Shown here: one piece after another, positions 1 to 5,306 of the stretch
Layout: each line of letters starts with the position of its first letter
Numbering within the stretch: position 1 is the first letter of the stretch
NCBI GenBank assembly: GCA_937904535.1
Contig: CALELC010000664.1
Span: 1 to 9,024, forward strand
Direction of reading: 5' to 3'
DNA length: 9,024 bases
DNA from: an uncultured Planctomycetaceae bacterium
Lineage (GTDB): Bacteria > Planctomycetota > Planctomycetia > Pirellulales > Pirellulaceae
The notes under the pieces: model-generated
The model's input: only the letters and a program-made list of their open reading frames with translations
The model's database searches: none
Told to the model about the DNA's origin: nothing
Position numbers and translations under genes: made by a program

Positions 1-89
1 ATCTATTCCGTGAGAACGTCAAGAAGTTTGAGGCGGGGGCCAGCGAAGCGATCCGCGGCGCCGGCCCGGTTCCGCGGTCACTCGGCTGA
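1..89 (+). CDS. pckA: C-terminal end of a probable ATP-dependent phosphoenolpyruvate carboxykinase (partial)
   Basis: An open frame enters from the left edge (first full codon at 3) and stops at TGA 87-89, giving 28 residues that begin LFRENVKKFEAGASEAIR and continue GAGPVPRSLG. The pattern L-F-x-E-N-x-K-K-F-E, six residues, then (I/V)R-x-A-x-P resembles my memory of the C-terminal helix of ATP-dependent PEP carboxykinase, which converts oxaloacetate and ATP to PEP, CO2 and ADP at the head of gluconeogenesis. No catalytic motif lies inside the window, so the assignment rests on this tail alone. The gene is convergent with the pterin dehydratase gene, 49 bp away, and I see no U-tract terminator between them. 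It could be another enzyme with a similar amphipathic tail. Confidence 0.55.
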   Translation, partial: LFRENVKKFEAGASEAIRGAGPVPRSLG

Positions 90-138
90 GCCTCCCCAGT
101 CGTGGCCCCCGAGCAGCCTGCGGCCAGGAATCTGCGGC
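90..138. other. Short spacer between convergent genes
   Basis: This 49-bp spacer lies between two convergent stop codons. An 8-bp direct repeat (CTGCGGCC at 118-125 and 132-139) and a small palindrome (GCCTAGGC, 137-144) overlap the stop of the - strand gene. No hairpin with a T-tract is present on either strand, so I do not call a terminator. Confidence 0.4.
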
Positions 139-492
139 CTAGGCAGTGGCGAGCGAATCGATCTTCGCGGCGACGATGAAGTCGTTCTCGCTCAGCCCGC
201 CGATCGCATGCGTTGTCAACTCGATCCGCACGTGCCGGTAACCGGTTAAGTGCAGGTCGGGATGGTGTTGTTGTTCTTCGGCGAGCTCCGCAACGCGGTT
301 GAGAAAGTCGACCGCGGAGACGAAATCGCGGAACTTCCAACTGCGCACAAGGGCGTTGCCCGAAGGATCAACCTGCCACTGCGGAATCTGTGGCAATAGC
401 TGCTGAATCTGCTCGGCGGTCAACGGATCGACGCCCCCTTCACAGGGCTTGCAATGCTGCCGAGCGAGCGGCTGAGGAACTTGAGCAGACAT
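139..492 (-). CDS. phhB: 4a-hydroxytetrahydrobiopterin dehydratase (pterin-4a-carbinolamine dehydratase)
   Basis: This 117-residue protein has the normal length and layout of the PCD/DCoH family, which dehydrates 4a-hydroxytetrahydrobiopterin to the quinonoid dihydropterin so the pterin cofactor of aromatic amino acid hydroxylases is recycled. The catalytic signature is complete: EEQQHHPD at residues 72-79, then Y85, a TTH motif at 93-95, GGLSENDF at 98-105 and a terminal AAKID helix. The N-terminal HCKPCEGG (13-20) is a Cys-x-x-Cys lead common in bacterial members. The start at the CAT complement 490-492 gives family length; a longer frame starting at 672 would add 60 non-homologous residues and cross into the divergent gene. 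No clear Shine-Dalgarno is visible. No hydroxylase gene is nearby, so the pterin-dependent partner is unknown. Confidence 0.9.
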   Translation of the reverse strand: MSAQVPQPLARQHCKPCEGGVDPLTAEQIQQLLPQIPQWQVDPSGNALVRSWKFRDFVSAVDFLNRVAELAEEQQHHPDLHLTGYRHVRIELTTHAIGGLSENDFIVAAKIDSLATA

Positions 493-621
493 GCTAATCT
501 CGGAAAATAGGAGTCTCAAAAGGAATCGCTTCCGGTTATTGACAAAAAGACTTTCTCTGCAAAGCCGAACGGGCGTACAATCGTTGGATTCAGCAGTGAT
601 TGAAGAGGTAGAGGTGATGAG

Positions 622-1287
622 ATGGACGGGAAACAACAGTTTGCGATCTCCTTTGCCTATGGACTGGGGCAAGGAGCGGCGGGTAGCGGCGCGGCCGGTA
701 CGTGGCCTCCGCAGCGTCCCTTACCCCGAGCGCTGCAAGCGGCTCAGGGCTATCTAGAACTAGCCACCGGTGCGGCGGCCAAGCTCGGACTAGCTCCCCG
801 CCTGCGCCGCCGGACCTTGCGCACGGCGCTGCGTTTGGCCGCGCGGAGTGTGGTTCATGGTCGGCACCGGGCCACTCGGCAACTGCTCATCGGCCAGGCC
901 CTGCGACTGCTGGGACGGTACGATGTAGCGACGTTGGCCTTACAGAAAGCGAGCAACGATCCGGCGCTGCGGCGCGACGCCTTGCTCGCCTTGGGGTGGT
1001 GCCACAAACGCCTGGGCGACCTCGACCTGGCCATCGCAGCGGTCTCACGGGCACTGGCCAGCGAACCGCACGACGCTGCGTTGCACTACAATTTGGCCTG
1101 TTACTTGGCTTTGGCCCAGCAGCCACGGGCGGCGCTGTACGAGCTTGCCTGGGCGTTGGAGTTGCAACCGCGGCTCCGCCGCCGAGCGGCGGTGGAACCC
1201 GACTTCGACGCGTTCCGTGGGTTAGCGGCATTCGAGGCCTTGATTGATTCTCAGCGCCGCGTCACTCAGCGGCCCAGCAGTTCTTGA
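622..1287 (+). CDS. Tetratricopeptide-repeat protein
   Basis: A 221-residue, probably cytoplasmic protein with no signal peptide. Three TPR-like helix pairs are visible at about 84-117, 118-151 and 152-185, with the typical alternation of small and aromatic positions (for example ALGWCHKRLGDLDLAI and NLACYLALAQQPRAAL). After the last repeat comes EPDFDAFRGLAAFEALI (192-208), the D/E-P-D-F/L-x-x-(L/F)R-x-x-x-x-F-x-x-L(I/L) closing segment often found at the end of bacterial TPR arrays. The first 75 residues are basic and Ala/Gly-rich without a recognised domain. A GAGGTGATGAG run (610-620) just before the ATG serves as ribosome binding site. The stop overlaps the next start (TGATG), pointing to translational coupling. 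Presumably a protein-protein scaffold; partner unknown. Confidence 0.8.
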   Translation: MDGKQQFAISFAYGLGQGAAGSGAAGTWPPQRPLPRALQAAQGYLELATGAAAKLGLAPRLRRRTLRTALRLAARSVVHGRHRATRQLLIGQALRLLGRYDVATLALQKASNDPALRRDALLALGWCHKRLGDLDLAIAAVSRALASEPHDAALHYNLACYLALAQQPRAALYELAWALELQPRLRRRAAVEPDFDAFRGLAAFEALIDSQRRVTQRPSSS

Positions 1288-1673
1288 TGCCGGCTCCACC
1301 CTCCCACTCTGCGCCCCGTTCGTCGCCTCCGGCGTCGGACCCGATGCGTGTCACGATTTTAGTGTTCATCGTGCTGTTCGCCCTAGGCGGGATCGCGATC
1401 CACTGGAGTGTGCAGCACTGGCACCTGAGCAACTCGCTATGGACGGTCACGTCCATCGGGCTGTTTCGCTTTGCGCTGGTCCTGGGAACGCTGTGGATCG
1501 CTTGGCCGACGGTCCGCCGGCCCGCGATGTGGTTTCCTCCGGGCATCATCGCCGTGGCGCTCGTTGCGCTCGGGGCTTGCGTGATCCAGCCGCGGCTGGC
1601 GATCGCGATCGTGCCGGCGCTCGGCACGCTGCTCGCTTTTGCCGGTTTTGTAAGGTTTTTCCGCGGTCAGTAA
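1287..1673 (+). CDS. Small four-helix integral membrane protein of unknown function
   Basis: A 128-residue protein with a Pro/Ser-rich cytoplasmic lead (1-19) followed by four hydrophobic segments at about 22-40, 52-73, 84-101 and 104-125, and an Arg-containing tail (FVRFFRGQ). I recognise no domain. The chosen ATG (1287-1289) overlaps the upstream TGA by one base, which suggests coupled translation with the TPR gene. A later ATG at 1344 (MRVTILVF) would remove only the disordered lead and is a real alternative. The membrane protein may anchor or work with the TPR protein, but that is inferred only from gene overlap. Confidence 0.7.
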   Translation: MPAPPSHSAPRSSPPASDPMRVTILVFIVLFALGGIAIHWSVQHWHLSNSLWTVTSIGLFRFALVLGTLWIAWPTVRRPAMWFPPGIIAVALVALGACVIQPRLAIAIVPALGTLLAFAGFVRFFRGQ

Positions 1674-1723
1674 CGACCGTCTCCGATTGCTGCGATCCGG
1701 TTTTACGGCACCTCAGGAGCGAT

Positions 1724-1750
1724 CCTCCTAGGCGGCAGGAGGCGTGTTTT
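1724..1750 (+). terminator. Possible intrinsic terminator of the TPR/membrane-protein operon
   Basis: CCTCCT (1724-1729) pairs with AGGAGG (1737-1742) across a 7-nt loop, and TTTT follows at 1747-1750. The stem is only six pairs and four bases separate it from the T run, so it is a weak example. Its position 50 bp after the stop is appropriate. Confidence 0.35.
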
Positions 1751-1790
1751 GGGCAGAAATGCCAAAATCGGAAAAAACCTACCCTACAGG

Positions 1791-1803
1791 GGTCAATTTG
1801 ACC
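1791..1803. promoter_or_regulatory. 13-bp perfect palindrome upstream of the BON gene (possible operator)
   Basis: GGTCAA-T-TTGACC is a perfect dyad with one central base, 87 bp before the BON-protein ATG and inside the AT-richer part of the spacer. Its size and lack of a loop suit binding of a dimeric regulator better than an RNA hairpin. No adjacent regulator gene identifies a ligand, and a chance dyad cannot be excluded. Confidence 0.3.
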
Positions 1804-1890
1804 GAAATAACCACAAACCGCTGCGCCGGCGGACTGAGTGTCCGTTCCGCACACCGCAGATTTTGGGTTGAGCACTGTAGGAGACTCTCC

Positions 1891-3063
1891 ATGCGACGTT
1901 TCTTTTTCTCGGCGGCGATCATGGCGATCGCTGTCGGCGGGCCGCTGCAGGCTCGCGGGGGTGATCGAGAGATCGCCCAACAAATCATCAACAATCTAAA
2001 AGTCCATCGCGACGCCGGGTCGTTGAAGGACTTTACGCTCGATTTAAAGGTAGATCAGGGTGTGGTGCTGCTGCGTGGCAGCGTCCAGCGTCCGGATCAG
2101 AAGGCCAACGTGCTCGCCGCTGCCCAAGGCATCGATGGGATCAGCCGCGTCGTCGACGAAATCGAAGTTCGCGAAGCCGCTGCGGATGACGCAGCGCTCG
2201 TGCGACCTCAGGTAGCTGTCGCCGAAGTCACGTCGTCGCCAGAGAGTTTCTCCTTCAAGGAAGCTCTCGTCGCGACCGGCCCGACTTTGCAGAAATCGCA
2301 GAATCAAGGCATGCTGGTCGCAGCGGCGGGTCAACTGCCGGCCGATCAGCGCGGCGGAGTGCAGATGGCTGCCGCCACCGAAGTGGGCAGCGAAACCGAC
2401 GCTCAAATCACGGCCGCGATCGTCTCGACGCTTGGGGCAGCCCAGCGTCAAGGACGGCTCAAGGGCTTCGGCGTTGACGTCAACACCCGCAACGGTCAAG
2501 TGACCCTGAGCGGCCGCGCCAGCACTCCTGAACAGCGCCGCTTGATCGCGGACCTGGTTCGCCAGACTCCGGGTGTCGTCGGCGTGACCGAAGACATCAC
2601 GGTCATGCAGTCAGGCGGTGTCCGCCCGGTGGAGGACAACGAACTCGAACTGTTACCCCAACCGCACGTCCAAGGCGGCACGCCTGCGATGGTCGCTTCG
2701 TCGCGGACGCCCGTCCCCGTGCAACCCACGCCGTACCGCACCGACCAGGGCGTTCCGACCAGCCAAGTTGGCGTTGGTGTGCCGGTCCAAGGCGAGTACA
2801 CCGGGATGCCAGTTCCCGTTGCACCGTACGCCGGCGTCGCTGCCGGGCCCCGCTACGAGCAGCCCTACCTGCCCAACTACGCTTGGCCAGGCTACGCGGC
2901 CTATCCGAACTATGCTGCTGTGACCTATCCCCAGCAGTACAGCCCGTCGGCGTTCCCCTATATCGGACCGTTCTATCCCTATCCGCAAGTCCCACTCGGC
3001 TGGCGGAAAGTGAGCCTGGAATGGGACGATGGCTGGTGGTACCTCGATTTCACCGACCGCTAG
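1891..3063 (+). CDS. Exported protein with two BON domains and a Tyr/Pro-rich tail
   Basis: A 390-residue protein. The start at 1891 follows an AGGAG site (1879-1883) and gives a signal peptide (MRRFFFSAAIMAIAV, cleavage probably near residues 20-24). Upstream in-frame extension lacks this. BON domain 1 spans about 25-95 and BON domain 2 about 169-240. Each has the expected start of D-x-x-I-x-x-x-(I/L) type, the central V-x-L-x-G turn (VVLLRGSV at 58-65, VTLSGRAS at 204-211) and a terminal GV/RVVDEI-like strand. BON domains are known from OsmY-type periplasmic and secretin-like proteins and are thought to bind membranes or phospholipid. Residues 250-367 are Pro/Val then Tyr/Pro-rich, and the protein ends with GWRKVSLEWDDGWWYLDF (370-387), which looks like a folded anchor motif. 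Probably periplasmic or cell-envelope. A single-gene unit with its own terminator. Confidence 0.82.
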   Translation: MRRFFFSAAIMAIAVGGPLQARGGDREIAQQIINNLKVHRDAGSLKDFTLDLKVDQGVVLLRGSVQRPDQKANVLAAAQGIDGISRVVDEIEVREAAADDAALVRPQVAVAEVTSSPESFSFKEALVATGPTLQKSQNQGMLVAAAGQLPADQRGGVQMAAATEVGSETDAQITAAIVSTLGAAQRQGRLKGFGVDVNTRNGQVTLSGRASTPEQRRLIADLVRQTPGVVGVTEDITVMQSGGVRPVEDNELELLPQPHVQGGTPAMVASSRTPVPVQPTPYRTDQGVPTSQVGVGVPVQGEYTGMPVPVAPYAGVAAGPRYEQPYLPNYAWPGYAAYPNYAAVTYPQQYSPSAFPYIGPFYPYPQVPLGWRKVSLEWDDGWWYLDFTDR

Positions 3064-3075
3064 TAAGTGGCTGTG

Positions 3076-3112
3076 AACCCTGGCGCCCGGCCCACGCGGC
3101 CGGGTGAGGGTT
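3076..3112 (+). other. Strong GC-rich hairpin just after the BON gene
   Basis: AACCCT (3076-3081) pairs with AGGGTT (3107-3112), and inside it CCCGGCC (3086-3092) pairs with GGCCGGG (3098-3104) around a 5-nt loop, separated by a small internal loop. It starts 12 bp after the stop codon and has no T run. It therefore suits a 3' mRNA-stabilising or processing structure ahead of the true terminator at 3204-3241. Confidence 0.5.
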
Positions 3113-3203
3113 CCGCAGCGGCTTACCAGACGGTGGCCGCAGGCGCTCGGCACCGCCCAACGTCTGCGTTAGGGCCTTTCAAAAACCGCCTGCTCAACCC
3201 ATC

Positions 3204-3241
3204 ACCCGCCAGGGCGTCCACCGACGCGTTGGCGGGTTTTT
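3204..3241 (+). terminator. Intrinsic terminator of the BON-protein gene
   Basis: ACCCGCCA (3204-3211) pairs with TGGCGGGT (3230-3237); a second stem GCGTC (3214-3218) with GACGC (3223-3227) stacks inside, closed by a CACC loop. A T run (3237-3241) follows directly. This is a textbook rho-independent terminator on the + strand, 141 bp after the stop codon, giving the transcript an unusually long structured 3' end. The mirror strand lacks a T run, so it is unidirectional. Confidence 0.8.
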
Positions 3242-3667
3242 GCGTTTCGACAGCCAGCCTGCGCTCGCAACCGCCTGCGCGCTTCGTGCAGCGCTGCTTG
3301 GGCACGCTCCGGAGCACAGCGGCTGCGGCTCCCAGTGCTGCAGCGCCGTTCCGTGAACACGAACGCAGCAGGGCCGGCCAGCGAGTGCGGGGCAGGCGTG
3401 CGCCGTCTCGCCGAGGTGTGAACATCAGCATGCCTACCAACCCGGACGCAAGGCCGCCGGCCGCAGCTCAGCCGCGGCAACTGCGGGTACAGCGCAGCGC
3501 GAGTTGCCCTTAGCAGCGAGGGCAGGGCGGGGGCCAGAGAAGTTTTATCGAGAAAACCAAACTTACCCGCAAGATCGCTACAGATTCACACGATAAATCC
3601 CCTACACGCTTCGCTTAACAGTGATGCCATGACCGGAAACCCGTTGAACCGACCCGAGAAGAATGTC
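3242..3667. other. Gene-poor spacer upstream of the lipoprotein gene
   Basis: About 425 bp without a convincing gene. The first 290 bp are very GC-rich; open frames on both strands give Ala/Arg-rich products with no recognisable domain and no plausible start site, as expected for chance in such sequence. Two overlapping inverted repeats lie at 3476-3524. From about 3541 the composition turns AT-rich (TTTTATCGAGAAAACC and ACACGATAAATCC stretches). This probably marks the promoter region of the lipoprotein gene, although I cannot assign definite -35/-10 boxes (GATAAA at 3592-3597 is the best -10 candidate). Confidence 0.5.
3476..3524 (+). repeat. Two overlapping, mutually exclusive inverted repeats
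   Basis: GGCAACT (3476-3482) can pair with AGTTGCC (3502-3508), while TGCCCT (3505-3510) can pair with AGGGCA (3519-3524) around an 8-nt loop. The two stems share bases 3505-3508, so only one can form at a time. There is no T run and no coding leader, so a switch is only a possibility. Confidence 0.35.
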
Positions 3668-4258
3668 ATGTCGCGATTGACTGCAGGGGCCACTTGGCCC
3701 AGATCAACCGTCCTCGGTTTGCTGGCGCTGACCCTATCCACCAGTACCGGTTGCTTGGGCATCCAGCAAGGCCCGAGTCTTGGTATCTTTAGTATCCCGA
3801 TTCCGGTAAGTCCTTATTACCAGCATCGCCAGGAAGAGAAGTTCTGGAATCACGAGCGCTATGATCGCGTGCCGATTCTGGGACCAACGACTGCCGGTGG
3901 CCCCGCCGTCGCATTGGATCCGCCCAGCGATGACGAAGTGATCCAAGCGTTGGAAAAGGCTCGTCCGGTTCAAGGCGGTGTGCCGTTCCTGTATGAGAAG
4001 CAACGCAACAACGTGCGGATCATCAAGGAAAAGATTGCGGACTACGTCGATCCGCCGCGGTTCTATCCGCTGATCGGCCCGGCTCAGCTGCACCACGCTC
4101 ACTACAAGTGCACGATTTACTGCAGCGAGCGAGCGATTGTCGGCTATCCCGTTCCTCACACCTTGGATGACCGCGAAGTGATTGAGGTGATCTACATCGA
4201 CCACAACCACTTCCATATGGTAGGCGACGTGGAACCTTATACTACGCCGAACCTCTAA
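3668..4258 (+). CDS. His/Cys-rich lipoprotein of unknown function
   Basis: A 196-residue protein with a lipoprotein signal. R3 and R12 precede a hydrophobic stretch (13-23) and a lipobox ending STGC with the lipidated Cys at 29, giving a mature part of 168 residues in the envelope. The start at 3668 follows GAGAAG (3656-3661) at good spacing and gives a normal signal length; an ATG at 3629 would add 13 residues without a clear ribosome site. The mature chain has a Pro/Tyr-rich lead, a helix at about 88-125 and a C-terminal part with LHHAHYKCTIYC (141-152) and DHNHFHMVGD (178-187). These leave at least seven His and two Cys close together that might bind metal or form a disulphide. I do not recognise the family. 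The gene precedes the SDR gene by 53 bp and may be co-transcribed with it. Confidence 0.78.
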   Translation: MSRLTAGATWPRSTVLGLLALTLSTSTGCLGIQQGPSLGIFSIPIPVSPYYQHRQEEKFWNHERYDRVPILGPTTAGGPAVALDPPSDDEVIQALEKARPVQGGVPFLYEKQRNNVRIIKEKIADYVDPPRFYPLIGPAQLHHAHYKCTIYCSERAIVGYPVPHTLDDREVIEVIYIDHNHFHMVGDVEPYTTPNL

Positions 4259-4311
4259 TCCCATCCTCCGGTCGCGTCTCATCCTGTGTAGGGTTTCCAC
4301 TCCGAACGCCG

Positions 4312-5163
4312 ATGTCCCACGATTCTCAACCGCCGTCTCCCAGGGGCTCGCTACAGGGCCTGCGTGCGGTTGTCACCGGGGCATCGGGCGGGATCGGTCG
4401 GCAGATCGCGATCGCACTGGCCGCCCAAGGCGCCACGCAGATCGGCGTACACTTTGCCGCCCATGCCGCCGCCGCTGACCGGACCGCCGAGCAACTGGAA
4501 CAGCTGGGCTGCCAGGCGGTACTCCTGCAGGCAGACTTCGCCTCAGCAGCCGAGTGCCAGCGTTTGGTGGACGAGGCGTTCCAGCAAATCGAGTCGCCGA
4601 CGCTGTGGGTGCACGCCGCAGGCGCCGATGTGCTGACCGGTGACGCCGGCGAGTGGAGCTTTGAGGAAAAGCTCCGCCGCTTAGTCGACGTCGACCTGAT
4701 CGGCTCGATTACCGTCTCACGGCTGGTGGCCCCAAGATTGGCAAAAGTCGTCGCTGATCAGGCAGCGGCGGGCATTGCATCGACACCGGCGAGTCTGATC
4801 CTGATCGGCTGGGACCAGGCTACCGAAGGGATGGAAGGTGATGCCGGCCAGATGTTCGGTCCGATCAAAGCCGGGGTCGAAGCGCTGGGCAAATCACTCG
4901 CCCAGGAGTTCGCGCCGCTCGTCCGGGTCAACACCATCGCTCCCGGCTGGATTCGGACCGCGTGGGGCGAAAGTGTCAGCGGCTACTGGGACACCCGCGC
5001 CCGCGGGCAAGCGCTCATGAATCGCTGGGGCACCGCCGAGGATATCGCTGCGGCAGCCGTGTTTTTGGCGGCGAGCACCAGCAGCTTCATCACGGGTCAA
5101 ACGCTCGCCGTCAACGGCGGATTCAATCGCCGCTGGGAACGCGATCGCAGCGCCTCGAGCTGA
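4312..5163 (+). CDS. SDR-fold protein lacking most catalytic residues
   Basis: A 283-residue protein of FabG-like short-chain dehydrogenase/reductase architecture. The dinucleotide-binding motif TGASGGIG (22-29) is intact. HAAG (101-104) stands where NNAG is usual. The C-terminal half has the family's RVNTIAPGWIRT (205-216), RWGTAEDIA (238-246) and FITGQTLAVNGGF (259-271). The catalytic positions are altered: the helix-4 Asn is Asp128 (VDLIGS), the Ser of the ISS segment is replaced in LIGWDQ (164-169), and the Y-x-x-x-K motif reads F182-G-P-I-K186, so only Lys186 remains. Classic members use NAD(P)H to reduce carbonyls; this one may bind the dinucleotide without that chemistry or use another mechanism. 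No clear ribosome site precedes the ATG. Its substrate cannot be told from the neighbours. Confidence 0.88.
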   Translation: MSHDSQPPSPRGSLQGLRAVVTGASGGIGRQIAIALAAQGATQIGVHFAAHAAAADRTAEQLEQLGCQAVLLQADFASAAECQRLVDEAFQQIESPTLWVHAAGADVLTGDAGEWSFEEKLRRLVDVDLIGSITVSRLVAPRLAKVVADQAAAGIASTPASLILIGWDQATEGMEGDAGQMFGPIKAGVEALGKSLAQEFAPLVRVNTIAPGWIRTAWGESVSGYWDTRARGQALMNRWGTAEDIAAAAVFLAASTSSFITGQTLAVNGGFNRRWERDRSASS

Positions 5164-5203
5164 CCTCGCCGTCTGCGTCTGGGTCGCCGCCACGCTGCCG
5201 TGC

Positions 5204-5233
5204 TTGCCGAGCGGGGCCGTTGCACGGGATAAT
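5204..5233 (+). promoter_or_regulatory. Candidate sigma70-type promoter of the cytochrome gene
   Basis: TTGCCG (5204-5209, 4 of 6 to TTGACA) and GATAAT (5228-5233, 5 of 6 to TATAAT) are separated by 18 bp. Transcription would begin near 5240, leaving a 5' leader of about 66 nt before the ATG at 5307. The boxes follow the SDR stop by 40 bp, where a new transcription unit would be expected. Confidence 0.45.
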
Positions 5234-5241
5234 AGGGCTCC

Positions 5242-5259
5242 GCCGCAGCTAGCTGCGGC
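5242..5259. promoter_or_regulatory. 18-bp perfect palindrome at the presumed transcription start
   Basis: GCCGCAGCT followed directly by AGCTGCGGC is a perfect, loopless 18-bp dyad. It begins about 8 bp after the candidate -10 box and so would cover the start of the transcript, a common place for a repressor operator. No T run follows, and with no loop a stable RNA hairpin would have to open central pairs, so I favour an operator over a terminator. Confidence 0.4.
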
Positions 5260-5306
5260 ACTCGTCCGAGGCTCATCTCCTTCCACGCGTGCATCTTCAA
5301 TATCCG

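Larger units (their letters stand above)
1674..1890. other. Intergenic region with several dyad symmetries
   Basis: This 217-bp spacer between the membrane-protein and BON genes holds three separate inverted repeats in order: a candidate terminator hairpin (1724-1742), a near-palindrome with a bulged G (TTTTGG at 1747-1752 against CCAAAA at 1762-1767) and a perfect 13-bp dyad (1791-1803). AT content rises from about 1747 to 1815 relative to the flanks, consistent with a control region. I could not place a convincing -35/-10 pair. Confidence 0.5.

Noticed and set aside
539..581. TTGACA (539-544) with TACAAT (576-581) as a promoter for the TPR gene
   Set aside because: The spacing is 31 bp, far from the usual 16-19; no -10 lies at the right distance from TTGACA on either strand. 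TACAAT alone may act as a -10 but has no supporting -35.
493..672. A 60-residue N-terminal extension of the pterin dehydratase on the - strand
   Set aside because: It has no resemblance to the family, would overlap the divergent TPR gene, and the internal start at 492 gives the standard protein length.
3067..3513. A 148-codon + strand frame, and - strand frames at 3123-3480, in the spacer after the BON gene
   Set aside because: The + frame starts at GTG without a ribosome site and runs straight through a clear intrinsic terminator. All products are Ala/Arg/Pro-rich without domains, as chance frames in GC-rich DNA are.
5242..5259. The 18-bp palindrome as a terminator of the SDR gene
   Set aside because: It has no T run and no loop, and lies just downstream of plausible promoter boxes; an operator is a better reading.
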